DNA of 64,000 nucleotides from Clostridium aceticum (GCF_001042715.1 NZ_CP009687.1:2967418-3031417), one strand, 5' to 3'. Shown: positions 9,246 through 19,319, counted from the first letter of the stretch. Numbers and translations are program-made. Notes: generated from the sequence alone by a model not told the origin.

Positions 9246-10199
9246 CTATCTTCTTATAGTATCAAATCTAATCTCATAAAGAGTCTTTTGTTTTTCAAAG
9301 TAGTTGGTTCCCCACACCCCTAATAAAATCATAAAGGCACCAACACCGTGAAACCAATAGAAATGTTCATTTCTAAAAACTACCCCACCTATAATAGAAA
9401 TCACTGTGATGAGGTTAGTAAAAACTGCTGCCTTAGAGGCCTCCACTTTGGCTAACATAAAGTTTAGCATAAAGAAAGCACCAACGGAAGATAAAACGCC
9501 TAAATATGCAATGGAGACAAACACCTTCATATTTTTTAAGGGTTCAAAATAATTCATTAAATTTCCTTGATTGATATGCTGAAGGACAGCTATGGTGTTA
9601 AAAACAATTACCCCTACCCACATCATCACGTAAGTAATTTCTACTGGCTTAAAATGCAAGGAAGATTTACGAGACATTACATTAAATACGCCAGCAGAAA
9701 AAACTGCTCCCAATAAAATAAACATCCCAACAAAGTTCTCTCCTACACGAATATTGCCTGTCATGGCAATAATAAAAATCACACCCACTACTGATAAGCA
9801 GATGAAAACCAGCTGCAGTTTAGTAGGCTTTTCCCCTAAAAATATGGCGGCTAATATCGTAACAACAATCGGTATGAGTGCAATCATCATCCCAGCCTCT
9901 GAAGCTGATGTCCTACTAACTCCTAATGTTTCACATATAAAGTATAAGAGAGGCTGAAACAACGCTAGAAATAACAACATTTGTGTTCCTTTTCCTAAAA
10001 GATTGATCTTAATAATCTTCAAGACCTGTAACAATAATAAAGTAATGGTAGCAAATGCAAACCTAAAACCTAGTAAGTGGAAAGGACTAAGGAGATCTAA
10101 GGCTGCCTTCGTAAATAAAAAAGAAAAGCCAAAGATGATTGCTACAAAGATGCCTGCTGCTATAGGTAAGTACTGATTTTCTTGGTCCAATCGATGCAC
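9246..10199 (-). CDS. EamA/DMT-family metabolite exporter
   Basis: 317 residues with ten predicted hydrophobic helices arranged as two EamA repeats (~15-145 and ~155-295). The repeats begin FVAIIFGFSFLFTKAALD and FILLGAVFSAGVFNVMSRKS. This is the drug/metabolite transporter superfamily; the substrate is unknown. The start is a GTG at 10199 behind AAAGGAT; TTG at codon 4 is also possible. Only 15 bases separate it from the upstream flavodoxin gene, so the two are one transcript. Confidence 0.88.
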   Translation of the reverse strand: MHRLDQENQYLPIAAGIFVAIIFGFSFLFTKAALDLLSPFHLLGFRFAFATITLLLLQVLKIIKINLLGKGTQMLLFLALFQPLLYFICETLGVSRTSASEAGMMIALIPIVVTILAAIFLGEKPTKLQLVFICLSVVGVIFIIAMTGNIRVGENFVGMFILLGAVFSAGVFNVMSRKSSLHFKPVEITYVMMWVGVIVFNTIAVLQHINQGNLMNYFEPLKNMKVFVSIAYLGVLSSVGAFFMLNFMLAKVEASKAAVFTNLITVISIIGGVVFRNEHFYWFHGVGAFMILLGVWGTNYFEKQKTLYEIRFDTIRR

Positions 10200-10214
10200 A
10201 TCCTTTGATTAAAT

Positions 10215-10721
10215 TTATATAGCTTTTATGATGCTCTCAGCCCACGCTGCTGCCTTTTGTATATTTTCTTCCTTGTTGTTCGTTAAAGGATCAAAAAATT
10301 CTATCTGACCTATTATATCACTTTTATATAATTCTTTTTTCATATTTTCAAAAGTTTTTCCATTTTGCCCACGGTTACAGCTAAATAACGCCACCTTTTT
10401 GTCAGCAATTTCTGTCGTTTCAAACAATGTGTAAATCGGGGGTGCAAATGTCCATGCCCAAACTGGTGTGCCGATAAATATTACATCATAATCCTGAGGA
10501 GCTTTATCTAAGGGATATAACTCTGGCTTCTTTTTCATCATAACCTGCTTGCCTCCCCAAAAATATTTCATAAACCCCTTTGACTGTATTTCTTTTTTAG
10601 GTATGAGCTGTAATACATCTGCTTGCAGTGTATCTGCTATGGTCTCTGCAATTAGTTTGGTATTGCCTTCAAAAGAATAATAGATAACTAATTTCTTCAA
10701 ACCTGACACTTCATAATCCAT
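10215..10721 (-). CDS. Flavodoxin-family FMN protein
   Basis: 168 residues. The FMN phosphate loop is YYSFEGNTKLIAETIA (~residues 14-29), followed by FIGTPVWAWTFAPPIYTLF (~84-102), the usual isoalloxazine-contact loop of NAD(P)H-dependent flavodoxin-like oxidoreductases, and ALFSCNRGQNGKTF near 112. It probably acts in electron transfer or quinone/small-molecule reduction in the cytoplasm. A good GGAAATAAAA site precedes the ATG. First gene of a two-gene unit with the EamA exporter. Confidence 0.88.
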   Translation of the reverse strand: MDYEVSGLKKLVIYYSFEGNTKLIAETIADTLQADVLQLIPKKEIQSKGFMKYFWGGKQVMMKKKPELYPLDKAPQDYDVIFIGTPVWAWTFAPPIYTLFETTEIADKKVALFSCNRGQNGKTFENMKKELYKSDIIGQIEFFDPLTNNKEENIQKAAAWAESIIKAI

Positions 10722-10904
10722 TTTTATTTCCCCTTCCCTTTAACTTATACTACATTCCTTATCTCACACTAAGTTTAAAAATTTTATTACAACTTAATTA
10801 TATATATTCGATGACAATCATTTTACACCTGCTAAAATAAGGCTTCTCCAGAAAAAAAATTCCCCTGCGTATTAACAACAAGGGTCGAAACTTTTTCATA
10901 GTAT

Positions 10905-11456
10905 CTAATAAATAGCTGGTGCAATATTGGTTAATCCTTTAACAGTGCGATTTGTAGGATTATAAAATCGATGTCCTATATTTTCTTTTATATATATACT
11001 ATCTCCCGCCTGTAGGTGGTATTTTTTTTCTTCTAAATAAATTTCTAATTCTCCATCAATCACAAATATACATTCGTCTGCCTCATGGGTAATATTTTCA
11101 TCACTTGTCCAAGATTTAGGGGCTAATTGGAAGTGGATAATCTCCATCTTGGGCTGTACCCTTTGGTCAGCCACCATAGGTGTAACAAATTCATAAATGA
11201 TGCTACTTTCTGGCAGTGCCAGCTTTTTCCTTTCTGAAGCCCTTACCACAATAGGGTCTACAGTGTCATCATGTAAAAATGTAAATAACGGTACACCTAG
11301 AGCAATCGCTATCTTCCTTAAAGATGATAAGGATGGTTCTATAATATCTCTTTCAACTTGGGAAATATAGCTGGCAGTAACATCTATCTCTGAAGCCAGT
11401 TCGTTCAGTGTCATACCCTTTTTATGCCTTATTTCTCTAATCCTATAACCTAACAA
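10905..11456 (-). CDS. XRE-cupin transcriptional regulator
   Basis: 183 residues. An N-terminal XRE helix-turn-helix (~3-60: IREIRHKKGMTLNELASEI, VTASYISQVERDIIEPSLSSL) is joined to a C-terminal cupin barrel (~105-180: ADECIFVIDGELEIYLEEKK, LQAGDSIYIKENIGHRF). This architecture is common in one-component regulators of amino-acid, polyamine or sugar metabolism. The ligand is unknown. The start is TTG at 11456 behind GAGGGAACAATTGTT. The flavodoxin-EamA unit lies immediately downstream and could be a target, which is inference from order only. Confidence 0.88.
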   Translation of the reverse strand: MLGYRIREIRHKKGMTLNELASEIDVTASYISQVERDIIEPSLSSLRKIAIALGVPLFTFLHDDTVDPIVVRASERKKLALPESSIIYEFVTPMVADQRVQPKMEIIHFQLAPKSWTSDENITHEADECIFVIDGELEIYLEEKKYHLQAGDSIYIKENIGHRFYNPTNRTVKGLTNIAPAIY

Positions 11457-11593
11457 AACAATTGTTCCCTCCTCTAGTGATACAGCGTCTAATAAAATTT
11501 TTTAAGTTATACTTTAATTATTATCATATTATCATGTATATATTAGAATCACAAGTTAGAGTTCATATTTTTTAAAAAATTTATGTAAATCTC

Positions 11594-11638
11594 AAAAATC
11601 ACCCTCATAGTAGATAGCTAGTATCTAGGGTGATTTTC
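11594..11638 (-). terminator. Terminator after cyclophilin gene
   Basis: The stem AAATCACCCT / AGGGTGATTT with loop, followed on the minus strand by TTTTTG, 12 bases after the stop. Confidence 0.8.
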
Positions 11639-11649
11639 TCAGTAGATAT

Positions 11650-12171
11650 TTATGCTAGTGTATCTGGTTCTGGATAATCTTCTCCAAAGGTCTCAACAGT
11701 AACTTCCTTCATTCTCTGATCTTCAAGGGGCTTATCACTATGATTTCTTTTTACAGCTACAATTTTATCAGCAGTTTCTATTCCTTCGATCACCTTGCCA
11801 AAAGCAGCGTATTGTCCATCTAAATGAGGTGAATTTTCTACCATAACAAAGAACTGAGAACCAGCTGAATTAGGATCCATAGCTCTAGCCATAGAGAGTA
11901 CACCCTTTGTATGTTTTAAATCATTTTTAAAACCATTACTTGAAAATTCTCCTTTAATAGAGTATCCTGGTCCACCAGTACCCATGCCTTGAGGATCTCC
12001 TCCTTGTATCATGAATCCTGGAATAACACGATGAAAAATCACCCCATTATAGAAACCTTTTTTAACTAAAGAAATAAAATTGTTTACAGTGTTGGGAGCA
12101 ATTTCAGGATAAAGCTCCGCCTTCATCTCACTACCATCTTCCATTATAAATGTAACAATTGGATTGTTCAT
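11650..12171 (-). CDS. Cyclophilin-type peptidyl-prolyl cis-trans isomerase
   Basis: 173 residues with no signal peptide, so cytoplasmic. Cyclophilin signature: IFHRVIPGFMIQGGDP (catalytic Arg in FHRV and the QGG loop), GSQFFVMVENSPHLDGQYAAFG, and GVLSMARAMDPNSAGSQF. Catalyses proline isomerisation in protein folding. The ATG has GGAGAGGAAGTTACCT in front. Single gene with its own terminator. Confidence 0.93.
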   Translation of the reverse strand: MNNPIVTFIMEDGSEMKAELYPEIAPNTVNNFISLVKKGFYNGVIFHRVIPGFMIQGGDPQGMGTGGPGYSIKGEFSSNGFKNDLKHTKGVLSMARAMDPNSAGSQFFVMVENSPHLDGQYAAFGKVIEGIETADKIVAVKRNHSDKPLEDQRMKEVTVETFGEDYPEPDTLA

Positions 12172-12313
12172 AGGTAACTTCCTCTCCTTTGTAGATTATT
12201 TATATGGTGATATTTACCTCTTTATCCATATTACTATAGTATCACCAGAATTGCCAGTTTTTCATTCTCCTGCTTTAAAATATAATTTCTTTTACTTATT
12301 TCTTCAATAATTT

Positions 12314-12790
12314 TTAGCAGACCTTACTGCCTTTTTTAGATATTTTATCAGCTACCCCCGTAGATGCATAGGAATCTGGTTTCATACAGCATTTAAATCC
12401 TGAGCCCATAACCCATCCTACAATCTCTTTTATAAGATACTTTGTATCTCCTTGGCTCCCAATATCTACATGAATCTCTAAAGAAGCCTTAATGTGGTTT
12501 TGATTAATAAACTCCATTACCTTTGAAGCCAGCTCGATACTAAACTGTGTTTCTTTAAAAATTTTCTGCCTCAAGTTTTTAATTTTTTTTATTTTTTTTA
12601 TATCATAAAAAAAGATACCACCTTTTCTTTTACGAACTAAAGCAATAACAGAAACCATCTTTGTATAACCGTCTACATTTTGAGAATCCGTTCCTACAGA
12701 AATAACGTACTCTGCCTTATCCCCTGTATATTCCTTAATCTTTTCACAAACCTTATCAAAGCTTATCTCTCCATAAGTAATACTTTTCAT
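12314..12790 (-). CDS. YkuK/DUF458-family ribonuclease H-like protein
   Basis: 158 residues. Pattern VISVGTDSQNVDGYTKMVSVIAL (first strand with an Asp), SIELASKVMEFI and LEIHVDIGSQGDTKYLIKEIVGWV is typical of the DUF458 family, which has an RNase H-like fold. The acidic residues D34 and D109 are plausible metal ligands. The biological role is not established. The C-terminus is short (SKKGSKVC). The ATG follows CCTGGAGGTGTTCCT. Confidence 0.75.
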   Translation of the reverse strand: MKSITYGEISFDKVCEKIKEYTGDKAEYVISVGTDSQNVDGYTKMVSVIALVRKRKGGIFFYDIKKIKKIKNLRQKIFKETQFSIELASKVMEFINQNHIKASLEIHVDIGSQGDTKYLIKEIVGWVMGSGFKCCMKPDSYASTGVADKISKKGSKVC

Positions 12791-12972
12791 AGGAACACCT
12801 CCAGGTTATTTCTGTCTTTCTACTGTTATTTTACTCTATATTTTATTTTATGTTATTCTTTTCTTATTATTTTCAGTTCTTAATGAACTCCTGTTAAATC
12901 TTTGTATCAAGCCTCTATCACCTTCTTTACAAAATCTTTATATTTTCTTTAAACTTCTTTCGATTTTATTTA

Positions 12973-13000
12973 TTGTTTCCTTAAATCAAGATGTTATAAT
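12973..13000 (+). promoter_or_regulatory. Promoter of the 6S RNA candidate
   Basis: -35 TTGTTT at 12973-12978, 16-base spacer, extended -10 TGTTATAAT with TATAAT at 12995-13000. The start site is predicted near 13007. Confidence 0.7.
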
Positions 13001-13006
13001 AAATTT

Positions 13007-13205
13007 AAATCTTGTTGATACAACTTATAAACAACCTGCTCTGGATTAACAGCGACTTACTTCTTAAAATATATAGGGTGATGATTGTATTTTCATACAA
13101 TGCTTCTCCATTCCTGTGAATGTTATGTTAACCTTAAAACACCAACTTTTTCACAGTAATCACCGTATATCAAGAAGTTACCTAATCTATGGGCAGTTTT
13201 TTTTT
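13007..13205 (+). ncRNA. ssrS: Candidate 6S RNA (SsrS/BsrA-like)
   Basis: About 199 nt on the plus strand, between two minus-strand genes, with its own promoter and a nine-T run at 13197-13205. It folds end-to-end into a rod. CTGCTCTGGATTA (13036-13048) pairs with TAATCTATGGGCAG (13183-13196). ACTTCTT (around 13058) pairs with AAGAAGT (13172). ATATAGGGTGATGATTG (13071-) pairs with CAGTAATCACCGTATAT (13154-13170). Inside lies an open region with a small hairpin ATTGTAT-TTTC-ATACAAT (13084-13101) and a CATTC/GAATG stem-loop. A long broken rod with an internal bubble is the 6S RNA shape that binds housekeeping RNA polymerase. The primary sequence was not compared with any model, so the identity is structural inference. 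Confidence 0.6.
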
Positions 13206-13211
13206 ATGTAT

Positions 13212-14141
13212 TTACGACCTATCTTCTGAAAACATAATTTTGTATGCTTCTAAATCCCTTAACCCCTCTAGTTCTTTATCCTCTTTCATATACTGGATCA
13301 AATCAGTATCCAGCTTTGTTGCCTGAATAAGATCCCGCATAGCTTTTTCTAATTGCTTCGTAAGAACATACAAACAGGCTCTGTTATAGTATAGTACTGC
13401 CACCTCTTTATTGTAGTAAATTGCTTTACTTAAAACTTCTATTCCTTCATTATACTTTTTTTGTTCCTTATAAATGATTGCTAGGTTAAAATAACTATAG
13501 GGAAACTCTAGGTTTTGTTGTATAGAAAGAATATAATAATCAGCAGCCTCCTGAATATTTCCTAGTTTTTTCAAAATCACCCCCATATTAAACAGTGCTT
13601 TGTAGTTTTCCCCGTCAAGTTCTAAGGCCTTCTCCATCATCTCCAGTGCCAGGTTATCTTCATTCACCTCTTCATAAATCGAACCTAAGTTAACATGTGC
13701 CCAGAAATCCTCATCATCCATCTCAATCACTTTTTTATAATACTGAATTGCCTTCTCTTTTTGTCCAATTTCATCATAGGCATTTGCAAGAAAAAAATAG
13801 GCTCTATCATAATAAGGATCTAATTCTATTGCTAGTTTATAAAACTTAATTGCTTTTATGTAGTTTTTTTCATTGTCGTAAGCAATCGCTAAACTATAGT
13901 AACCTCTAGCTTCTTTAGGATCTATGCTGAGGACTTCTTTATACTTTTCCTTTGCTGCATCATAATCCTCTAGTTCATCATAAATAAGCCCCATCTCTAA
14001 TAATAGGTCTATATCTTCGCTGCCACCTCTGCATTTATAAGCTTTATTATAGAAGTGCAGGGCTTTTTGGAGTTGATTTTCTTCTTTAAATTTATTTCCT
14101 ATAATGATATAGTTATCTAACATATATTGATTATCTTTCAT
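13212..14141 (-). CDS. Tetratricopeptide-repeat protein
   Basis: 309 residues, essentially all TPR: about eight 34-residue helical repeats, for example AKEKYKEVLSIDPKEARGYY, AIKFYKLAIELDPYYDRAYF, AIQYYKKVIEMDDEDFWAHV, ALEMMEKALELDGENYKALF. No signal peptide or catalytic domain, so a cytoplasmic protein-interaction scaffold. The start ATG follows GGAAAGGGAAAATGTT. It converges with the 6S RNA candidate, whose T tract ends 6 bases before the stop codon. No partner can be named. Confidence 0.9.
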   Translation of the reverse strand: MKDNQYMLDNYIIIGNKFKEENQLQKALHFYNKAYKCRGGSEDIDLLLEMGLIYDELEDYDAAKEKYKEVLSIDPKEARGYYSLAIAYDNEKNYIKAIKFYKLAIELDPYYDRAYFFLANAYDEIGQKEKAIQYYKKVIEMDDEDFWAHVNLGSIYEEVNEDNLALEMMEKALELDGENYKALFNMGVILKKLGNIQEAADYYILSIQQNLEFPYSYFNLAIIYKEQKKYNEGIEVLSKAIYYNKEVAVLYYNRACLYVLTKQLEKAMRDLIQATKLDTDLIQYMKEDKELEGLRDLEAYKIMFSEDRS

Positions 14142-14225
14142 AACATTTTCCCTTTCCTCTCCAATAACTCTATTTATCTTTTGTATTTTTCCAACTACTT
14201 ATTAGTTTATTTTATATAGATGCAT

Positions 14226-14346
14226 CATCAGCGTTAACCTAAACCATAATTTGTCATCGTTCCTAGTTATTCCAAGATCCTTCGCTACCCTCAGGATGAC
14301 AGTTGGACAGAATTTTGCAAATAGTTGTATTGAGTTAACGCTTATG
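14226..14346 (+). mobile_element. MITE family A, copy 2 (complete, 121 bp)
   Basis: The ends CATCAGCGTTAAC and GTTAACGCTTATG form an imperfect terminal inverted repeat. It is flanked by a perfect 10-bp duplication ATAGATGCAT at 14216-14225 and 14347-14356. The core TTGTCATC...GGATGACAG forms an inner stem. Confidence 0.9.
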
Positions 14347-14399
14347 ATAGATGCATCTATTAATTTTAATATTTAGTGATGAAAAAGTTTGTATCAGCA

Positions 14400-14456
14400 A
14401 AAAAGCACCTACCTATTTAACCCAAAACCTCATTGTTTGGTAGGTGCCTTTTTTCA
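14400..14456 (-). terminator. Terminator after spoVR
   Basis: The stem GGCACCTACC / GGTAGGTGCTTTTTT (minus reading), directly after the stop codon. A-rich on the other side, so it can act in both directions. Confidence 0.8.
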
Positions 14457-14460
14457 TTTT

Positions 14461-15843
14461 TCAGTTTGTGATAGAACCTATACTGACCCTCTTATTTTCA
14501 TCACATGAGATAACTTTAGGTGTTTTGCCAATGATGGTCATTAACTGAACTTTACCACCCCATAAACTCGTAATATATTTCAGAGTTTCATAGGCGTAAG
14601 ATAGTTCCAGCTCTCTGCCATCAAACTCATGCTTTAATACTAGTACATGATCTTTTTGAGATATCTCCACTACTTTTATACAAGGAATTGACTCCATTCC
14701 CACTGTATTGGCAATGGTATTTCTAATCTTTTTCCATCCTGGTTCATCAGCAACTTCTTCAATAATATAATCTTTTTCCTTCTTGTTATACTGAAAAAGA
14801 TGCATTTCTTTACACAACTCTTCTGTCAAATATCTTCGAATAAAAGATTGATCTCTTTCAATTTTTCGCACTTCAAAAATCTTTTCCTTTCCATATTTTT
14901 TTTCAATTTCTGTAAAGATTTTGAATCCCATATAGTAGGGATTAATCCCTCCTAAAAACGGTCTAATTACTTGATTGTGTCTGCTCAAGAACTCCATATG
15001 AAGACTTTGAGGAAGTTCTAACTGATTTAAGATCTTATAGTGCCAGTAACTAGCCCACCCTTCATTCATAATTTTTGTTTCAATTTGTGGTATGAAATAC
15101 TTTGTTTCTTCTAGAACAATTCTGATAATATCTTTTTCCCACTCTTCTAATCTACCATAGGTGATAATGAAATCCATAATATCCTCTGTAGGCTCAAGAG
15201 GGATTTTATTTAGATTAGGATAAGCTACTTCCTTCTTTCCTTCCAGTAGACTGGTGGTCTTTATTTCCTCATAATACTTAGTAAGCAATTTTTCCTTCTT
15301 TTCTTGATCAGTTATCTTTTTATCTCCCGTTACCCGTGAGGTTTGAAGTTTGATGCCGTGGGCTGCGTCTAAAATCCGCTCAACCTTTTCATAACCAATA
15401 CTAGGATCGTGGATATAGCTTCTTACCCTATCCGCATGTTTTTTAAACATTTGCACTACGTCTTCTGCTCTGGTTCCCTCTACAAACAAACGATTATTTT
15501 TAAAAAAGTCATTATGACCATATACATGAGCAATCGTAAGAATTTGTAAAAGCAAAGTATTGTCCCTCATGAGGTAGGCAATACAAGGATTCGAATTAAT
15601 TACCATTTCATAGGGCAAACCTTTTAAGTTGTAAGAATAAAGGGTTTTACTTTTTTCATAAGCCTTCCCATAGCTCCAATGGGGATAATGGGCTGGCATA
15701 CCCACATAAGCTTCATAACAAAGCATATCGTCATAACTACAAATTTCAAACTCTTGAGGATAGTAGTCTAGCCCTTCCCTTGCTGCTATCTCTTCTATTT
15801 TTTTATTCCATTCTTCTAATTCTTTTATTGTATAATCTCTCAT
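14461..15843 (-). CDS. spoVR: SpoVR-family protein
   Basis: 460 residues, matching the SpoVR/YcgB family. Hallmarks: YEMVINSNPCIAYLMRDNTL, IAHVYGHNDFFKNN, NEGWASYWHYKILNQ, and RHNQVIRPFLGGINPYYMGF. In Bacillus the gene is needed for normal spore cortex; in Proteobacteria the homologue ycgB is stress-regulated. The molecular activity is unknown. It is the last gene of the prkA-yhbH-spoVR operon, starting 10 bases after yhbH with only a weak ribosome binding site, which suggests translational coupling. Confidence 0.93.
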   Translation of the reverse strand: MRDYTIKELEEWNKKIEEIAAREGLDYYPQEFEICSYDDMLCYEAYVGMPAHYPHWSYGKAYEKSKTLYSYNLKGLPYEMVINSNPCIAYLMRDNTLLLQILTIAHVYGHNDFFKNNRLFVEGTRAEDVVQMFKKHADRVRSYIHDPSIGYEKVERILDAAHGIKLQTSRVTGDKKITDQEKKEKLLTKYYEEIKTTSLLEGKKEVAYPNLNKIPLEPTEDIMDFIITYGRLEEWEKDIIRIVLEETKYFIPQIETKIMNEGWASYWHYKILNQLELPQSLHMEFLSRHNQVIRPFLGGINPYYMGFKIFTEIEKKYGKEKIFEVRKIERDQSFIRRYLTEELCKEMHLFQYNKKEKDYIIEEVADEPGWKKIRNTIANTVGMESIPCIKVVEISQKDHVLVLKHEFDGRELELSYAYETLKYITSLWGGKVQLMTIIGKTPKVISCDENKRVSIGSITN

Positions 15844-15853
15844 CTCAAAATAA

Positions 15854-17038
15854 TCACTCTACAACTTCCCTTTCCTTATCTAGAAGATTCTTAAGGGCTG
15901 GAATGATATCCTCCTTTCTAGAGATTGTTACTGCTGAAAAATTCTTATGCTTAAGCTTAGAAAATTCATTGAAAATTTTACTATTTCGGTTGTAATATCC
16001 CTGTAAAATCTCTCCGTAACCAAAAAGATTACATACTTCACATAGTTCTCCCGCTAATTTAATAGCTTTTTCATTGTCGTTGGACCAGTTATCTCCATCG
16101 CTACAATGAAAAGCATACACATTCCATACAGCAGGATTGTATCTTTCTTCAATAATCTCTAAAGCCTTTTCATAGCCACTACTGATATAGGTTCCTCCAG
16201 TTTCTACCTTATGAAAGAACTCATCTTCATTCACTTCCTTTGCGGTGGTAGAATGAGCTATAAATACAATATCAATGTTAATATACTTTAACTTAACAAA
16301 CTGATATAAAAGAAAGTAAAAACTTCTAGCCAAATACTTTTTTGCTATATACATAGATCCTGAGGTATCCATGATACATATAACAACTGCATTACTTTCT
16401 CGCTTTACATCCTCCCTCAGTCGAAAATATCTTAAATCATCTTCTTTAAAAGGAAACCTTTCCTTCTCTTCCTGCTGAAGAATTTCTGGGTTTTCTCTTC
16501 TTCCTCTTTGATAAGCCTTCTCCCTTTTAATTCTTTCAATCATCGATCTTTTCTTAGCCAAACGTGGAGGAATTCCTTTTCTTTGATAGCCTAAGCGTTT
16601 AAAGTTCTTTTTGCTTTCCAACTCATTAAACTTCTTTTTATCAAGAAAAGGTAGATTCAAATCTTCAAATAAATAATTCATTAGTTCTTCGATAGTAATC
16701 TCTGTTTCATAAATGTCTTCTCCCTCTTGATTCCCAGCTTCACCCTCCTGTCCTTTACCCTTCTCCATTTCTTCACTACCTATTTTATCTCCTCTTTTTT
16801 CACTTCCATCACCAGAGCCAGCCCCTGGCTTGTTTTTACCATAAATAAATTGATACTCTTTGATACCTCTTATTGGAATTTTTATCTTCTTATCTTTACT
16901 TTTGCCAATAATGCTTTCCTCGGCAATAATATCTGCTATATTTTTTTTGATGGACTCCTCTACCAGTTGCCTGTGCCTTCTCCGATCCTCTGCTGAACGA
17001 TCTCTGCCTCTACTGTCAAATTCTCTAAATACTGTCAT
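15854..17038 (-). CDS. yhbH: YhbH/YeaH (UPF0229, DUF444) VWA-like stress protein
   Basis: 394 residues. It has a basic, charged N-terminal half ([20 protein letters not shown]), an acidic linker, and a von Willebrand A-like domain from ~215 with the MIDAS start [21 protein letters not shown], a [14 protein letters not shown] threonine loop and [14 protein letters not shown]. The ORF extends to 17083, but ATG 17038 follows GGGGGTGAGG and yields [15 protein letters not shown], close to the usual family length, so I chose it. Middle gene of the operon, 32 bases after prkA. The three are co-conserved and thought to work together in sporulation or starvation. Confidence 0.92.
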   Translation of the reverse strand: MTVFREFDSRGRDRSAEDRRRHRQLVEESIKKNIADIIAEESIIGKSKDKKIKIPIRGIKEYQFIYGKNKPGAGSGDGSEKRGDKIGSEEMEKGKGQEGEAGNQEGEDIYETEITIEELMNYLFEDLNLPFLDKKKFNELESKKNFKRLGYQRKGIPPRLAKKRSMIERIKREKAYQRGRRENPEILQQEEKERFPFKEDDLRYFRLREDVKRESNAVVICIMDTSGSMYIAKKYLARSFYFLLYQFVKLKYINIDIVFIAHSTTAKEVNEDEFFHKVETGGTYISSGYEKALEIIEERYNPAVWNVYAFHCSDGDNWSNDNEKAIKLAGELCEVCNLFGYGEILQGYYNRNSKIFNEFSKLKHKNFSAVTISRKEDIIPALKNLLDKEREVVE

Positions 17039-17070
17039 AGCCTCACCCCCATCACCGTTACAATCATCTT

Positions 17071-18993
17071 CTAATCCTTCCAAAGATTGTTGGCAGCATA
17101 CTTGAGAATTACATTACAGCAGTGATCACAGTAACCGTTACGCTTCATTTCTTCCACCATAGCATTATATTTTTCCTTCTGTTCCTTATCCCTAACCTTT
17201 GTACGAGTAACAACCCTGCTTAATTCTCTTACAGAGGAAGTTAATTTTTTCTCTATGGCTTCTCTTAAAGGCTCGTAACTACTATAATCAATTTTTCCTC
17301 CTTTTCTTATCACATAAAACATGTAGGCAGTAACATCTTGACGGAATCCCTTGGCTGCACTTTGGGTGATATCAATCTGCTCTTCAATAGATCGCAGAAA
17401 CCTTTCGTCTGCCTCCAGCTCTTCTCCTGTATTTCTATCTTTTATTTTTGTATTATTCACATAGGCCTCAGCATGGTCTAAATAGTTATTAAATAAGTCT
17501 TCAGCCTGTTCTTTGTATCCATGAATAAAAGCCTTGGTTACTTCTTTTTCTAGAATTTTGTGATATTCTTTTTTGATACTATCTTGTAAAAAGCCTAAAT
17601 ATCTCTTCTTTTCATCCTCTCCTAAAGTCAGTTCCTTCACTGCCTTAATAAGGGTTTCTAAAATAGTGATAGGATTGATACAATCATACTCCGATTGTGC
17701 AATAGCTGTATCAAGGACCTTTATAATAAATCTAGTGGATATCCCTGTCATACCTTCCCGCTGTGCTTCTTCTCTAAGTTCTAAGATATCTACTTTCTTC
17801 GCACTACCCTTTTCGATAATTTCTTCTCCATTGTATATCTTTAGCTTCGTGATAGTGTCTACCTTTGAAGAAGGAGCTAATCTCGTTAATATTGCAAACA
17901 TAGATGCTAGTTCCATTGTATGTGGGGCAATATGAGCATCAAACTTACTATTTTTCAATATCTTTTGATATATTTTTATTTCCTCTCTTAACTCTAAGCA
18001 ATAAGGCACTTCGATTTTTACAATTCTATCCAAAATAGCTTCGTTGGTATGATCTGCCTTAAATTTATTCCATTCAGCTTCATTAGAATGAGCTAAAATA
18101 ATTCCATCAAAGTAAATCATAGAACCCTTACCAGGGGAGGGAATGCTCTTCTCTTGCGTAGCAGTAATCATGGTATGCAGATACTCTACTTCATTTTTAA
18201 ATACCTCTATAAACTCAACAATCCCACGGTTTCCTACGTTGAAAGCTCCATTTAAAGATAAAACCCTTGGGTCATCTTCAGAATATAAGTCTAGTTTAGA
18301 GATATCTACTGAGCCGATGAGTACAGAAGTATCCTGATTATTTGGATCAACCGGTGGCACCACGCCCACACCTTTTCTAGACCGAATACTGAAGTCCACT
18401 GTTTCTACTGGAAATTTCTCAAACTCTCCATTGTATTCCTCCACTAATCTATAACGACAAACAGGACATAAGTCTCCTTCAATTTTTACCCCCAATAACT
18501 CTTCAAACTCTTCCCTAAGGTGTTTAGGAACAAGATGTAGGGGTTCTTCTCGCATAGGACAACCCTTAATAGCGTAGATAGGAGGGCTTATCTCTAAAGC
18601 CTTTTTTAAGGTTTCCATAAGAGAGGATTTACCTGCTCCTACTGGCCCTACTAAATAGAGAACCTGTCGGGATTCTTCTCCCCTCATGGCTGCTGCTCTT
18701 AAATAATTTACAATTTTCATCAATGTTTTGTCAATGCCAAAAAAATCATCCTTGAAGAAATTATATTTTTTGATAACATCATTACCATAGATCCTTCTTA
18801 ATCTTGGGTTTTCCTCTGTATTGATTACTTCTACACCTTTTTCTACAATCATTTGGTACATCCTGTGATGAGCTAGCTCACATAAAACTGGATTTTCCTT
18901 TAATATGTTGAGATAGTCTAAAAATGTTCCTTGAAAGTGATGCTTCTTATTTTCACTTCTATCCTTTTTTATCAAATCTTCAAATTGTGTCAT
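17071..18993 (-). CDS. prkA: PrkA AAA+ serine protein kinase/protease-like
   Basis: 640 residues, the full family length. N-terminal AAA module: Walker [18 protein letters not shown] near residue 117, a [13 protein letters not shown] segment (~176), [20 protein letters not shown] (Walker B/sensor region ~290-310), and sensor [12 protein letters not shown]. The C-terminal PrkA kinase-like region includes [32 protein letters not shown] and the zinc-finger-like end NGYCDHCCN. In Bacillus PrkA influences sporulation through sigma-K, and a protease activity has been reported. The ATG lies behind AAGGAGGTTTC. First gene of the operon; its upstream region is A/T-rich. Confidence 0.95.
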   Translation of the reverse strand: MTQFEDLIKKDRSENKKHHFQGTFLDYLNILKENPVLCELAHHRMYQMIVEKGVEVINTEENPRLRRIYGNDVIKKYNFFKDDFFGIDKTLMKIVNYLRAAAMRGEESRQVLYLVGPVGAGKSSLMETLKKALEISPPIYAIKGCPMREEPLHLVPKHLREEFEELLGVKIEGDLCPVCRYRLVEEYNGEFEKFPVETVDFSIRSRKGVGVVPPVDPNNQDTSVLIGSVDISKLDLYSEDDPRVLSLNGAFNVGNRGIVEFIEVFKNEVEYLHTMITATQEKSIPSPGKGSMIYFDGIILAHSNEAEWNKFKADHTNEAILDRIVKIEVPYCLELREEIKIYQKILKNSKFDAHIAPHTMELASMFAILTRLAPSSKVDTITKLKIYNGEEIIEKGSAKKVDILELREEAQREGMTGISTRFIIKVLDTAIAQSEYDCINPITILETLIKAVKELTLGEDEKKRYLGFLQDSIKKEYHKILEKEVTKAFIHGYKEQAEDLFNNYLDHAEAYVNNTKIKDRNTGEELEADERFLRSIEEQIDITQSAAKGFRQDVTAYMFYVIRKGGKIDYSSYEPLREAIEKKLTSSVRELSRVVTRTKVRDKEQKEKYNAMVEEMKRNGYCDHCCNVILKYAANNLWKD

Positions 18994-19275
18994 GTTTTTT
19001 TGAAACCTCCTTTTTTTTCAAACTTCAAAATCTCTTCAAAATTTCGGTGATTATATTTTTAAATCTTTTTTACTATATTCCATACAATGATAGAGCGTGT
19101 ATAATTAATATGTATGTAACTACTTTTATTTTTAAAACTTTTTTGTTATCTAAAACCTCAAGCTCTGAGGGATTTAAGGGCTTCTACCTATACGAATTTT
19201 CTGCTATTTTAAATTTGAATGATTATCAAAAAATATTTATTCTTCTACTAAAGTTTTAGAGGAGTTTTACTATTT

Positions 19276-19319
19276 TTGTAGAATCTTACATAAATCGACA
19301 TTATTTTATTTTTGTAGAA
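19276..19319. promoter_or_regulatory. Tandem Spo0A-box-like direct repeat upstream of PocR-MCP
   Basis: Two copies of TTTTTGTAGAA with similar flanks (followed by CATAAAT) lie at 19276-19283 and 19312-19319 (TTGTAGAA), 36 bp apart. TTGTAGAA differs by one base from the Spo0A box TTGTCGAA. The rest of the 18994-19462 gap is A/T-rich, with no ORF or known RNA. Confidence 0.35.

Noticed and set aside
17039-17083. Longer N-terminus of YhbH overlapping prkA
   Set aside because: The ATG at 17038 has a much better ribosome site and gives the family N-terminus.
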